NCBI GenBank assembly: GCA_949282945.1
Contig: CASDQQ010000080.1
Span: 1 to 38,261 of the forward strand
Direction of reading: 5' to 3'
DNA length: 38,261 bases
Source: an uncultured Eubacteriales bacterium
Lineage (GTDB): Bacteria > Bacillota > Clostridia > UBA1212 > CASDQQ01
This document shows positions 7,730 to 16,548 of the stretch, in pieces (the stretch's first letter is position 1; each line of letters begins with the position of its first letter). The notes below the pieces were generated by a model. That model worked only from the letters and a program-made list of their open reading frames with translations. It made no database searches and was not told the DNA's origin. The position numbers and the translations under genes were made by a program.

Positions 7730-8521
7730 ATGGACGTTTTTTATGAAAACAGAGGCAATATCATCGACAAATATCCCTTCGGAGGGCTGTCTTTTCTACC
7801 GCATTTTCACGAACAAATAGAATTGGTCTATCTGAAGGAGGGAAGTACACGTGTAGAAGTCAATTTCAAAGAGTTTTCCGCAAAAGACGGAAATTGGATC
7901 ATCATTTTCCCCAACCAGATCCATTCTTATATAGATACACGACCCTGTTCCGGACATATCTTCATTTTTTCCGCAGCGCACTGCAGCCGGCTGACCAATA
8001 CCTTTATGAACATGAGCCCTGTCTCCCCCATAATATCTTCTATACCTCCGAAACTGTCGGAAATGATCCTAAAAGAGATGTTAAATGAGTCAGAGCAGGT
8101 TTCGCCATATTCTGCTTTGATCGAAGACGGATATTTGTGGATTTTACTTGGAAAGTTGTTTCAATCTATGGAATTTGAGCCCATCAGTTCCTGTACTGAA
8201 AGCACCATTAAAAACGTGCTTACTTACTGCCTTTCCAATTATAAAGAAGCAATTTCTTTGGATTCTCTCGAAGAAAACCTCCATATCAGTAAATATCATA
8301 TTTCTCATTTATTTTCTCAAAAAATGAAAATCAGTTTCAGCAATTATATCAATAAGCTCCGTCTTAATGAAGCAAGTCGTTTGTTAAAAGAGGGAAAATC
8401 TATCACAGACACTTCTTTTGAGTCCGGATTCGGCTCAATCCGTTCATTTAATCGCGCGTTTACCCATCAGTTCGGGGTTTCTCCGTCTGAATATAAAAAA
8501 CTATTTATCCACAATAGTTGA
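7730..8521 (+). CDS. AraC-family transcriptional regulator
   Basis: 263 residues from the ATG at 7730, preceded by GGAGGAAGGGAG; the longer frame from 7655 has no ribosome site. The N-terminal part (about residues 15-95) is a cupin-like sensor domain (FLPHFHEQIELVYLKEG start, IIFPNQIHSY). The C-terminal 100 residues hold the double helix-turn-helix, including ISKYHISHLFSQKMKISF and the signature GFGSIRSFNRAFTHQFGVSPSEYKK. Such proteins usually bind a sugar and activate adjacent carbohydrate genes. It sits between the divergent GxGYxYP operon and the co-directional GH3 gene, so both are likely targets. No terminator separates it from the GH3 gene. Confidence 0.85.
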   Translation: MDVFYENRGNIIDKYPFGGLSFLPHFHEQIELVYLKEGSTRVEVNFKEFSAKDGNWIIIFPNQIHSYIDTRPCSGHIFIFSAAHCSRLTNTFMNMSPVSPIISSIPPKLSEMILKEMLNESEQVSPYSALIEDGYLWILLGKLFQSMEFEPISSCTESTIKNVLTYCLSNYKEAISLDSLEENLHISKYHISHLFSQKMKISFSNYINKLRLNEASRLLKEGKSITDTSFESGFGSIRSFNRAFTHQFGVSPSEYKKLFIHNS

Positions 8522-8567
8522 CCGCTGCTTTTAATTTATTGTCTTTTTGGTATCCATAGAAAGATAG

Positions 8568-8589
8568 TATAATGTTTCCGTGACCACAT
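8568..8589 (+). promoter_or_regulatory. GH3 gene -10 box and candidate regulator site
   Basis: TATAAT at 8568-8573 has only TTTTGG at the expected -35 position. This is the weak form typical of activator-dependent promoters. TGACCACAT at 8581-8589, just after the predicted start of transcription, repeats the nine bases next to the AraC-gene -35 box. Confidence 0.45.
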
Positions 8590-8624
8590 AATTGAATAAC
8601 AAACTATATAAAGGAGTTTTTCGT

Positions 8625-11600
8625 ATGAAAGAATTTTTTGGAAAACAGATTGTTCTCTCAGTGATTCTTATTACTGTTGTGGTAATCCTTATTGTGAGCA
8701 TTATATTTTTACTTATTTCAAAATACTCATCTATAAATTCGCCTGACTTCTATTACACACGCCCTGAGGTATCTCTGTGCCAGGAAACAGCAGAAGAAGG
8801 TTTTGTCTTAATGGCAAATAGAAACCATTCTCTCCCCATCCCAAAGGATAAAGTCAAAAGTGTGGCCCTCTTTGGCGGTTGTGGCGCTATGCGTACTGCC
8901 AAAAGCGGTACTGCCGCAGGAGACACCAAATCCGATTATGTAACTAGCATTTATCAGGGCTTAAAAAATGCGGGTTACAAGATCACTTCCGAAAAATGGC
9001 TGCAGGCATTTGACACCCAATATGCGGAAGAACTTGCTCAATGGGAATTTACCGTATGGGGACATTTTAAAATAGAAGAACCGCTTCTTACGGATGACGA
9101 CATACAGGAAGCTTCCGCTGATACCGATACTGCCATTTATGTAATACGCAGAATTTCGGGTGAAGGTACCGACAGAGTCAATGAAAAAGGAGACTATCAG
9201 TTAAGCGAAACAGAATATGCCAATCTAAAAAAAATTGGCGGATCCTTTGACAACGTCATCGTTATCTTAAATACCTGCGGCGTTATAGACACTAAATTCT
9301 TTGATGAGATTTCCGGTCTGGATTCCTTATTATTTGTATCTTTGGGCGGTATGGACATCGGTGACGCAGTCGCTAACGTAATTTCAGGCAAAGTCACTCC
9401 TAGCGGGAAACTTACGGATACCTGGGCAAAGAATTATGAAGATTATCCATCTTCCGCTAATTTTGGAACATGCAATGTAAACTATTATGAGGACATTTAT
9501 GTTGGATACCGTTATTTTGAAACCTTTACAGAAGCAAGAGACAAAGTAAACTATTGCTTCGGCCACGGACTTTCCTACACCAAATTTAATATTGCCTGTA
9601 AACAGTTCAGCTACGGCCAAGACGGTACGGTTACCGTTACATTGGAAGTTAAAAACACTGGCGACTATGCGGGAAAAGAAGTTGTACAAATTTATTATGA
9701 CGCCCCCTCCGGAATGCTAGGGAAAGCTGCAAAATCTCTTATTGCCTTTCAAAAAACAAAGCTTTTACTTCCCGGAGAGACTCAGACAATTGTTTTCACT
9801 TTACATCAGAATGACATGGCCAGTTATGATGATACGGGCAAAACGGATTATAAAGCGGCTTATGTATTAGAAGCGGGAGAATATAAGGTTTACGTCGGCA
9901 ACTCTGTACGAAACGCGGGAGAAAATATGGCCGGCTCTTTTTATATTCCTCAGACTGTTTGTGTAGAGCAGCTTTCTACATTATGCTCTCCTGTAGATTT
10001 AAAAGAACGTCTTATTTCAAATGGCAGCGGACAGATACTTACAGAATCTTTGGAGGATCAGATTTTTGAAGTCCATGACGATCATGAAGAATTTTTAAGC
10101 AAAGAAATTATCGGAACCGGTTCCGAATTTTTAGATTTTTACGATGTCTATAAAAATCCAACTCTTTTGGATAACTTTATTGCCCAACTGACCAACGAAG
10201 AACTGGTAGATCTGGCGCAGGATAAAGACCCGAACATTGGCAGCGGCAATATCGGCGATCTTGGAAAATATAACATTCCTGCCGCAATTTCAGCGGACGG
10301 CGCCGCGGGTCTCCATGTAGGGTCTAAGATAGCGTGGCCCTGCCCCACTTTGATGGCTTCTACCTGGAACATAGAACTTCTTTATAAAATAGGAGAAAGT
10401 ATAGGTACAGAAGGTAAAAATGCCGGTGTAGATTTCTGGTTAGCCCCGGGATTAAATATTCACAGAAACCCTTTATGCGGAAGAAACATAGAATACTATT
10501 CCGAAGATCCTCTTCTGAGCGGCATAGTTGCAAGTGAAGTGACAAAAGGCGTACAGTCTCAAAGAGTATCTGTAGTAATAAAACATTTTGCCGGCAACGA
10601 GCAAGAAACTGACAGAGGGGAAAGTGACAGCCGAATTTCAGAGCGCGCCCTCAGGGAAATTTATCTAAAAAGTTTTGAAATCGCTGTAAAAGCCGGAAAC
10701 GCATGGGCTGTCATGACTTCCTATAATTCCATTAACGGTGTGGATACTGCTGAATATGGTGATCTTATAAACGGTATTTTAAGAGGCGAATGGAGCTTTA
10801 AAGGTTTAGTAATGACTGACTGGGGTAACGGAAGCACCCCTTACTTAGAAGTTCTCGCCGGCCATGACATACGCATGGGTTCTCCAAATAACACAATCAA
10901 TTTGGACGCTTTAGCCCGCGGATATATTACCCGGGGCCAATTACAGCAAAATATAAAAAGGATTCTCTCCACCATGCTGAAAACAAATGTTATGGAGCGG
11001 AACTCCCGCTCAGTAGAATATACAAACCTTTCCTGCGAAACAATATCTACTTTTACTACCGGCGAAACCACTTTACATTTAAAAAGTACTGTTACTAATA
11101 CCTATACCGTTACGTTATCCATTGACGGCAATAAATCCGGCACTCAGGATCTTTCTCTTATGTCCGGAGAAGTTGTTCTTTCTAGTGACTACACATCAGA
11201 ATATGACGCGGCCGCGGACAAAACAAAGCTTATCTTCCCAAAAGTTGTTATCCCTCATGGGTTACATCAACTTTGCTTAAATATAAAACACGCTTTACAT
11301 TGCGTTGAATTTATTCCTTTAAAAAGGCCCCTGGCAATTGCTTCTGTTCCAGAGGAAATACAAAAATCCGTGGATTTCGGAACTTCTTTTGAAAGATTGT
11401 CTCTGCCAACGCAGGTAGAAATCACATTGACGGACGGAACTTCCTTAGAATGTAACGTAGTTTGGAATACTAACTCCTACAACCGGCATAGAGCCGGCAT
11501 ACAGCAGTTAGTAGGAGAACTGGAATTGCCTGCCTTCATTGATAATCCTCAAAACCAGAAAATTTCCGCAGAAATTATAGTTTCTGACAGCAGTTCCCAA

Positions 11601-12266
11601 ATTACCGGTATCTTTATAAGTACCCCAAATAATACTAAATTAATACGCGGAGAACAGTTACAATTGACCGCCACTGTTGAGGGACTTGATAGCTTCAGTG
11701 AGGAAATTATCTGGAAGACTAGCAGTTCCCGTTCTACTATCAGCCCAGAAGGTATTCTTACTATCGGCCAAGACGAATGCGACAACGTCATTACAGTTAC
11801 GGCCTGCGCGGCGGACAATACTAATTATTCAGATACCATAACCATCACGGTAAAAGATACTTTTAAAAAGATCCTTTCTGAAGGAGAAACCCGTATAAGA
11901 TTAATAGATTACGATCAGGCTTCTTCTAACTTTTCAAAGGAAAATTGTAATGACGTCGACAGCAGTTCAAATTTAACAAACCTGACCGGCGGGCAATGGG
12001 TAGAATTTAATATTGTAGTTGAAAAGTCCGGTATCTACTCCATTGATTTCAGATATGCTTCTCCTGTAGATTCCGCAGGCCCTATAAATATTCTTATCGA
12101 CGGATCTCATTCGGCTTCTGCTGAAGGCATGAAAATTACCGGCGGTTGGCAAATATGGGGCACACATACGATAGATCAGATATTTCTCCCCGCTGGCGAG
12201 CATATTCTTCGCCTGGACTGTCAGGGACATAGCTACAACCTGAACTGGATCCGAATATATAAATAA
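8625..12266 (+). CDS. Membrane-anchored GH3 glycosidase with swapped domains, Big and CBM6 modules
   Basis: 1213 residues from the ATG at 8625 (AAGGAG upstream). One hydrophobic segment (about residues 8-31) anchors or exports it. The GH3 domains are in reversed order. First comes the alpha/beta-sandwich domain (about 60-310, ending GHGLSYTKF), then the fibronectin-III-like domain (about 320-430), then the TIM barrel (about 510-790). The barrel has K653-H654 of the KHFAGNEQ motif and the nucleophile D732 in MTDW. The tail holds a Big_4-like domain (about 905-988), a Big_2 domain (about 990-1080) and a CBM6-like module (about 1092-1213). The reversed order is known from rumen beta-glucosidases such as those of Ruminococcus and Butyrivibrio. 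The likely role is removal of terminal beta-linked glucose (or xylose) from glycans at the cell surface. The exact substrate is unknown. Expression is probably driven by the adjacent AraC regulator. Confidence 0.85.
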   Translation: MKEFFGKQIVLSVILITVVVILIVSIIFLLISKYSSINSPDFYYTRPEVSLCQETAEEGFVLMANRNHSLPIPKDKVKSVALFGGCGAMRTAKSGTAAGDTKSDYVTSIYQGLKNAGYKITSEKWLQAFDTQYAEELAQWEFTVWGHFKIEEPLLTDDDIQEASADTDTAIYVIRRISGEGTDRVNEKGDYQLSETEYANLKKIGGSFDNVIVILNTCGVIDTKFFDEISGLDSLLFVSLGGMDIGDAVANVISGKVTPSGKLTDTWAKNYEDYPSSANFGTCNVNYYEDIYVGYRYFETFTEARDKVNYCFGHGLSYTKFNIACKQFSYGQDGTVTVTLEVKNTGDYAGKEVVQIYYDAPSGMLGKAAKSLIAFQKTKLLLPGETQTIVFTLHQNDMASYDDTGKTDYKAAYVLEAGEYKVYVGNSVRNAGENMAGSFYIPQTVCVEQLSTLCSPVDLKERLISNGSGQILTESLEDQIFEVHDDHEEFLSKEIIGTGSEFLDFYDVYKNPTLLDNFIAQLTNEELVDLAQDKDPNIGSGNIGDLGKYNIPAAISADGAAGLHVGSKIAWPCPTLMASTWNIELLYKIGESIGTEGKNAGVDFWLAPGLNIHRNPLCGRNIEYYSEDPLLSGIVASEVTKGVQSQRVSVVIKHFAGNEQETDRGESDSRISERALREIYLKSFEIAVKAGNAWAVMTSYNSINGVDTAEYGDLINGILRGEWSFKGLVMTDWGNGSTPYLEVLAGHDIRMGSPNNTINLDALARGYITRGQLQQNIKRILSTMLKTNVMERNSRSVEYTNLSCETISTFTTGETTLHLKSTVTNTYTVTLSIDGNKSGTQDLSLMSGEVVLSSDYTSEYDAAADKTKLIFPKVVIPHGLHQLCLNIKHALHCVEFIPLKRPLAIASVPEEIQKSVDFGTSFERLSLPTQVEITLTDGTSLECNVVWNTNSYNRHRAGIQQLVGELELPAFIDNPQNQKISAEIIVSDSSSQITGIFISTPNNTKLIRGEQLQLTATVEGLDSFSEEIIWKTSSSRSTISPEGILTIGQDECDNVITVTACAADNTNYSDTITITVKDTFKKILSEGETRIRLIDYDQASSNFSKENCNDVDSSSNLTNLTGGQWVEFNIVVEKSGIYSIDFRYASPVDSAGPINILIDGSHSASAEGMKITGGWQIWGTHTIDQIFLPAGEHILRLDCQGHSYNLNWIRIYK

Positions 12267-12278
12267 TCATTTTTTTTA

Positions 12279-12322
12279 AACCCCTGCTGTGAAATCATAT
12301 ACATGTCAGGGATTTTATTTTT
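12279..12322 (+). terminator. Terminator after the GH3 gene
   Basis: CCCTG (12282-12286) pairs with CAGGG (12307-12311), flanked by AA/TT pairs, followed by ATTTTATTTTT. The short stem with a 20-base loop gives moderate strength. Confidence 0.5.
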
Positions 12323-12337
12323 ACTTACATTTCCTGC

Positions 12338-12366
12338 TTGCCGCAAAAAATATAAAGTGATATATC
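12338..12366 (+). promoter_or_regulatory. Possible promoter of the rhamnosidase gene
   Basis: TTGCCG (12338-12343) and TATATC (12361-12366) with a 17-base spacer, 29 bases before the ATG. Each box matches 4 of 6 positions. Confidence 0.4.
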
Positions 12367-12394
12367 TAAAAAAAAGATATCGGAGCTAAATCAA

Positions 12395-14461
12395 ATGACA
12401 GATAAAAGAATATTTTTCGGAAAATGGATATGCGCGGAAGAATTTAACAAAATAAACATAAGCGGCAAACCCGCGCCCCAAAATTTTCATTCGGTCTTTA
12501 AAAAAGTTTTTACATTGAAGGCCGTTCCTAAAAACGCGAAAATACGCATTACCGCCGACGATTATTATAAACTTTATATTAATGGAAAATATGTTGGAGA
12601 GGGTCCGGCCCCGGGATATAACTTTGCCTACAACTATAATGAATACGATCTTTCAAAGCTTCTTCGCGCAGGTGAAAATATTATTAAAGTTAAAACATAT
12701 TATCAGGGACTTGTAAACAGAGTATGGTGCAGCGGCGACGGAAGGCAGGGAATGACCGCGGATATCTATTGTAACGGTGAGCTTTATTTTTCTACAGACT
12801 CAAGCTGGCTTTATGCTGTAGATCTGTCATACACAGATAAAAGAAAAACAGGCTACGACACAATGTTTTTAGAGGACAGGGATTTGCGGAAAGGTTTAAC
12901 TCCATGGAAAAATTGCTGTGAAACAGATCACGACTATATATTTTCACCCGAGCCGTTTCCAAGTATCCAGGTTTATCCCAAAGAACCCGTCTGCAGCAAA
13001 ACACTGGAAAATGGAACCGTATTTTTCGATTTTAAGCAGGAAATGGCCGGATGTCTTAAATTACATATATACGGGAAAAGCGGAGATAAAATAATTATCC
13101 GCGCGGGTGAAGAGTTAAATGCTGACGGCTCAGTGCGATATGATATGCGCTGCAACTGTTTATATGAGGAGTACTGCATATTGGACGATGGGCTGAACAT
13201 TATAGAACAGTTTGATTATCGGGCATTTCGTTATGCTGAAATAGTCCCCTGCAATGTTCAGGAATTAAATATAGAAAAATTTGAATTAATGGTACGCCAT
13301 TTTCCATTTTCAGATCGGTCATGTGTTTTAGAGACTGATGACGAAATCCTGCGCTCAGTTTTCACGCTTTGTAAAAATACTATTCATTATGGATGCCAGG
13401 AAGTATACGTAGACTGTCCCACACGAGAAAAGGGACAATATATAGGCGACGCGGCAATTTCAGGTTTTTCTCAATTCTGGCTTTCCGGTTGCGACGGCAG
13501 ACTTTTAAAAAAGGCAATTATGAATATAGCTCAGTCTTTGACTTATGACGGTGAGATACTGGCCGTTACACCCTGCTCTCTCAGGCAAAAAATTGCCGAC
13601 TACACTCTGCTGTTTCCGCTGATTTTATTTGATTATTGCCGTTTTACAAACGACATGGATTTTTTAAAGGAAATGCTTCCTGTATGCGAACAGATCAATC
13701 AATATTTTTCAAAATTTTCAAGGGCGGACGGCCTGCTTGAACATGTTTGCACACAATGGAATATGGTGGATTGGCCGGAAAACCTTCGGGATAATTATGA
13801 TTTTAAGCTTACCGACCCTATCGGAGAGGGGTGTCATAACGTAATAAACGCTTTTTATATAGGAAGTATCATAACAACGGAAAAAATAAAAAAGAGCCTT
13901 GATATTGCCTATACTCCCATTTCCAGTCCTCTTATAGAAGCATTTCATAAGTGTTTTTACGATAAAGAAAAGTGTCTTTACACAGACAGCGAAGTAAGCG
14001 CTCATTCCTCCCTGCACGCCAATTGTATTCCGGTATTTTTTGGATTTTCTCCGGAAACAGGCAGAGAAAAACTCGCTAAATTTTTATTGAACAAGGGATT
14101 TAGCTGCGGAGTGTATATGTCTTATTTTTACTTAAAATCCCTTTGCATTTTAGGAAAGTACAGCGATGTGTACGATATGATAATTTCCAGGGAGAAGCAT
14201 TCCTGGTACAATATGCTAAGAGAAGGCGCTACCACCTGTTTTGAGGCCTGGGGCAAGGAAGAAAAATGGAATACAAGTCTTTTTCACCCATGGGCATGCG
14301 CTCCTGTACGCATTTTAATAGAAGATCTGTTAGATATGGAAGGGAAAATGCATCGGGATACTTCCGTCATACGCTTGCCGAAAAAAGCCGGATATTTTAA
14401 GCTTGCCCTAAATACCCCTGGTCACGGTACATTATATATTGAAGCAAATAAAAAATCCTGA
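12395..14461 (+). CDS. GH78 alpha-L-rhamnosidase
   Basis: 688 residues behind CGGAG. It has no signal peptide, so it is probably cytoplasmic. The N-terminal beta-sandwich (about 45-150) has the accessory-domain pattern of bacterial rhamnosidases (ADDYYKLYINGKYVGEGP). The (alpha/alpha)6 barrel follows (about 310-640). The catalytic-site motif DCPTREKGQYIGD places D340, E345 and D352 with exactly the spacing of D567, E572 and D579 in Bacillus RhaB. E617 in TTCFEAWG corresponds to the general base E841. A short beta domain closes the chain. The enzyme removes terminal alpha-L-rhamnose by inversion. It is short for the family because it lacks extra N-terminal modules. The cytoplasmic location implies import of rhamnosylated oligosaccharides or glycosides, but no sugar transporter is encoded nearby. 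Confidence 0.9.
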   Translation: MTDKRIFFGKWICAEEFNKINISGKPAPQNFHSVFKKVFTLKAVPKNAKIRITADDYYKLYINGKYVGEGPAPGYNFAYNYNEYDLSKLLRAGENIIKVKTYYQGLVNRVWCSGDGRQGMTADIYCNGELYFSTDSSWLYAVDLSYTDKRKTGYDTMFLEDRDLRKGLTPWKNCCETDHDYIFSPEPFPSIQVYPKEPVCSKTLENGTVFFDFKQEMAGCLKLHIYGKSGDKIIIRAGEELNADGSVRYDMRCNCLYEEYCILDDGLNIIEQFDYRAFRYAEIVPCNVQELNIEKFELMVRHFPFSDRSCVLETDDEILRSVFTLCKNTIHYGCQEVYVDCPTREKGQYIGDAAISGFSQFWLSGCDGRLLKKAIMNIAQSLTYDGEILAVTPCSLRQKIADYTLLFPLILFDYCRFTNDMDFLKEMLPVCEQINQYFSKFSRADGLLEHVCTQWNMVDWPENLRDNYDFKLTDPIGEGCHNVINAFYIGSIITTEKIKKSLDIAYTPISSPLIEAFHKCFYDKEKCLYTDSEVSAHSSLHANCIPVFFGFSPETGREKLAKFLLNKGFSCGVYMSYFYLKSLCILGKYSDVYDMIISREKHSWYNMLREGATTCFEAWGKEEKWNTSLFHPWACAPVRILIEDLLDMEGKMHRDTSVIRLPKKAGYFKLALNTPGHGTLYIEANKKS

Positions 14462-14511
14462 CTTGTGCGGCACTCCGTAAAGAAGAATCTACCACGGATA
14501 TTGTAAACAAA

Positions 14512-14541
14512 AAAAGTCCCTCCAGATGAGGAGGGGCTTTT
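14512..14541. terminator. Bidirectional terminator between rhamnosidase and XRE genes
   Basis: Arms AAAAGTCCCTCC and GGAGGGGCTTTT (one G-T pair) around the loop AGATGA, with T-runs on both strands. It serves both convergent genes. Confidence 0.85.
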
Positions 14542-14634
14542 CCTTTTGAACGGTATGGATTTTGGGGTAAAAATCCGATGCTCGCCGCCGCACTTACGGA
14601 CAATGCAGGGAATCCCACTTCATAGGCAAGGTGA

Positions 14635-15168
14635 TTAAATCACATTGTATTTTTTGGCATATTCACAAACCAAAGACCGAAAGTGTTCATGCTTGAAATT
14701 TCTGTTTATATCCGTAATATCCACGTATAATCCTGCTTTTAAATTCTGTATGATTGCCTCACCGACAAAAGCTTCAAAAATATAATCGTCAGAAAAAGCA
14801 GCTTCGATTTCCGTATTCATCCCTGAATCGATCCCTTGAATTGCATAACGATAAATAATGTTATGGTTGCCTAACAGTTCGCCCATCCTTTTCAAGCAAT
14901 TAATTCCCTCAATCATATCGTGTACTTTTATTTTGCCTTTAAAAATCACGTGGTGTTCTCCGCCCAAAAGAATATTGTCAATAGTGGTTTCGAGAACGTT
15001 TGCAAGATCTGGTAAAACGGAAACATCAGGCAATGTTTCACCGCGTTCCCATTTGCTGACCGATTGGAAAGTTACTCCTATACGCTCTCCTAACTCATTC
15101 TGTGTGATACCTTTTGAAGCACGAAGTAAAGCAATTTGCGTGCCTACTTTTTTATTATCAATATTCAT
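14635..15168 (-). CDS. XRE-family transcriptional regulator
   Basis: 177 residues. Residues 6-62 form a clear Cro/C1-type helix-turn-helix (ITQNELGERIGVTFQSVSKWERG), close to those of many small Firmicute regulators. The rest (about 75-177) is an uncharacterised ligand or dimerisation region that I do not recognise. AAAGGG sits 12 bases upstream, a weak ribosome site. It is a single-gene unit with its own promoter (15221-15249) and a near-palindromic operator candidate (15201-15214) in its leader, which suggests autoregulation. Other targets are not evident; the divergent corA gene is the nearest candidate. Confidence 0.8.
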   Translation of the reverse strand: MNIDNKKVGTQIALLRASKGITQNELGERIGVTFQSVSKWERGETLPDVSVLPDLANVLETTIDNILLGGEHHVIFKGKIKVHDMIEGINCLKRMGELLGNHNIIYRYAIQGIDSGMNTEIEAAFSDDYIFEAFVGEAIIQNLKAGLYVDITDINRNFKHEHFRSLVCEYAKKYNVI

Positions 15169-15200
15169 ATATTCCGTACCCTTTCATTGTATTTTATATC

Positions 15201-15214
15201 GCAATCCGGTTTGC
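15201..15214. promoter_or_regulatory. Candidate autoregulatory operator of the XRE gene
   Basis: GCAATCCGGTTTGC is a 14-base palindrome with one mismatched pair, placed directly downstream of the XRE -10 box. That is where a repressor of this class would block its own gene. Confidence 0.45.
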
Positions 15215-15220
15215 AATATA

Positions 15221-15249
15221 ATTATACTGTTGGACCTTGAATTAGACAA
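15221..15249 (-). promoter_or_regulatory. Promoter of the XRE gene
   Basis: On the minus strand TTGTCT (15249-15244), a 17-base spacer and perfect TATAAT (15226-15221), 53 bases before the ATG. Confidence 0.65.
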
Positions 15250-15307
15250 TAACTTGGAACGTTAGTTTTTTTCAAAATTGTTTTCGGTAAACAACTATGT
15301 AAAACTC

Positions 15308-15343
15308 AAAAAAAGAGGCACCTTCCTTACGGAAGCCGCCTCT
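15308..15343 (-). terminator. Leftward terminator-like hairpin upstream of the XRE promoter
   Basis: AGAGGC..CTTCC-TTAC-GGAAG..GCCTCT forms a two-part stem. On the minus strand it is followed by TTTTTTT, the intrinsic terminator layout; on the plus strand no T-run follows. It lies in the 358-base gap between the divergent XRE and corA genes, outside the predicted transcripts of both. What it terminates is unclear. Confidence 0.6.
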
Positions 15344-15412
15344 TATCGCCCCTTTTATTATGAAGCCGGCTAAATTTTAGTTTTGAATGCAAAAATAATC
15401 AGTAAAAAAAGA

Positions 15413-15441
15413 TTGCGGAATCTTGATTATTTATTTATAAT
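15413..15441 (+). promoter_or_regulatory. Possible promoter of corA
   Basis: TTGCGG (15413-15418), a 17-base spacer and perfect TATAAT (15436-15441), giving a leader of about 80 bases. I see no M-box-like structure in that leader. Confidence 0.5.
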
Positions 15442-15526
15442 TTGCCAAAGCAGATATTTATATTGTTTACACAAGCCGGAAATATTATTAAGAAGGGAAT
15501 TTTACTTACAGAACAGGAGAGCTAAA

Positions 15527-16471
15527 ATGATAGAATTTTATAAAACCTTTGATACGCAAACACAAAAGATCGATACTTTGCAGCCTGGAAGTTGGATCAA
15601 TGTGGTTTCTCCCACAGAAGAGGAAAAACAATTTCTGATTGATGAAATAGGAATCGTTCCCGAATTTGTCCAGTCATCATTAGACGCTGAGGAAAGTTCG
15701 CACCTTGACTTTGATGATGACCGCAATCAGACACTTGTTATCATAGATTATCCAAGCGCCGAAGAAATAGACGGAGGTTATAATAAAAAAACTCTGCAAT
15801 ATACCACATTACCGTTAGGTATCGTTTTGATGAAAGGCTATATCATTACTATCTCATTGTATGAAAATTTAAATATTGAAGATATTGCTACGGGCAAAAT
15901 CAAAATAAACACAGAAATGAAAACAAGATTTTTACTGACTTTATTACTTAGAATATCCCAAAGATTTTTGATTTATTTGCGCCAGATCGACCGCCTTTCC
16001 TCCTTGACGGAAAAAAGGCTGTATAAGTCAATGCAGAATAAAGAGTTGATCCAAATGTTTGGTTTGGAAAAATCTCTTGTTTATTTTTCCACATCGTTAA
16101 AGACTGATGAAATTACTTTAAATAAAATTATGAGAGGAAAGGTCATCAAACTTTATGAAGAAGATCAGGAATTATTAGACGACGTGCTTATAGAAATTCA
16201 CCAGGCTATTGAAATGTGTAATATTTATTCAAACATTTTATCCGGAACAATGGATGCTTTTGCGTCCATCATCTCAAATAATCTAAATATCGTCATGAAA
16301 ATTTTAGCGGTGGTTACTATAGTTATGTCTATACCGGAAATTATTTTCAGTTTTTACGGCATGAATGTTACAGGTATGCCGCTGTCAACCTGGTGGTTTC
16401 CAACACTATTAGCCGTAGTTGTATGTATCATAGCAATATTTATCTTTAAAAAGAAAAATATGTTCCGTTAA
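15527..16471 (+). CDS. corA: CorA-family divalent metal ion transporter
   Basis: 314 residues from the ATG at 15527, which has CAGGAGAG in front; the frame extends to 15383 without another credible start. A long cytoplasmic alpha/beta and helical domain (about 1-250) is followed by two C-terminal transmembrane helices. The signature YGMN (277-280) ends the first helix, and a basic tail (FKKKNMFR) closes the protein. The pentameric channel carries magnesium (or other divalent metals) into the cell. The extracellular loop after GMN reads VTGMPL, as in the Clostridia branch. The gene stands alone, convergent with hslO. Confidence 0.9.
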   Translation: MIEFYKTFDTQTQKIDTLQPGSWINVVSPTEEEKQFLIDEIGIVPEFVQSSLDAEESSHLDFDDDRNQTLVIIDYPSAEEIDGGYNKKTLQYTTLPLGIVLMKGYIITISLYENLNIEDIATGKIKINTEMKTRFLLTLLLRISQRFLIYLRQIDRLSSLTEKRLYKSMQNKELIQMFGLEKSLVYFSTSLKTDEITLNKIMRGKVIKLYEEDQELLDDVLIEIHQAIEMCNIYSNILSGTMDAFASIISNNLNIVMKILAVVTIVMSIPEIIFSFYGMNVTGMPLSTWWFPTLLAVVVCIIAIFIFKKKNMFR

Positions 16472-16486
16472 AAATAAATCAAAAAC

Positions 16487-16525
16487 AAGCAGGGAGATTT
16501 GTTATTCAACATAATCTCCCTGCTT
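16487..16525. terminator. Bidirectional terminator between corA and hslO
   Basis: A perfect 13-base stem, AAGCAGGGAGATT with AATCTCCCTGCTT, and a 13-base loop. The T-rich run is best on the minus strand (GTTTTTGATTT) and weaker on the plus strand. Confidence 0.85.
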
Positions 16526-16548
16526 ATATAGTAATATATTTATTTTTA

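Noticed and set aside
14464-14600. Similar words (TGCGGC, TCCGTAA/TTACGG) on both sides of the rhamnosidase terminator
   Set aside because: They do not form a consistent inverted repeat or target duplication, so an insertion-sequence remnant is not supported.
15442-15526. Possible magnesium riboswitch in the corA leader
   Set aside because: The leader is only about 80 bases and shows none of the M-box stems.
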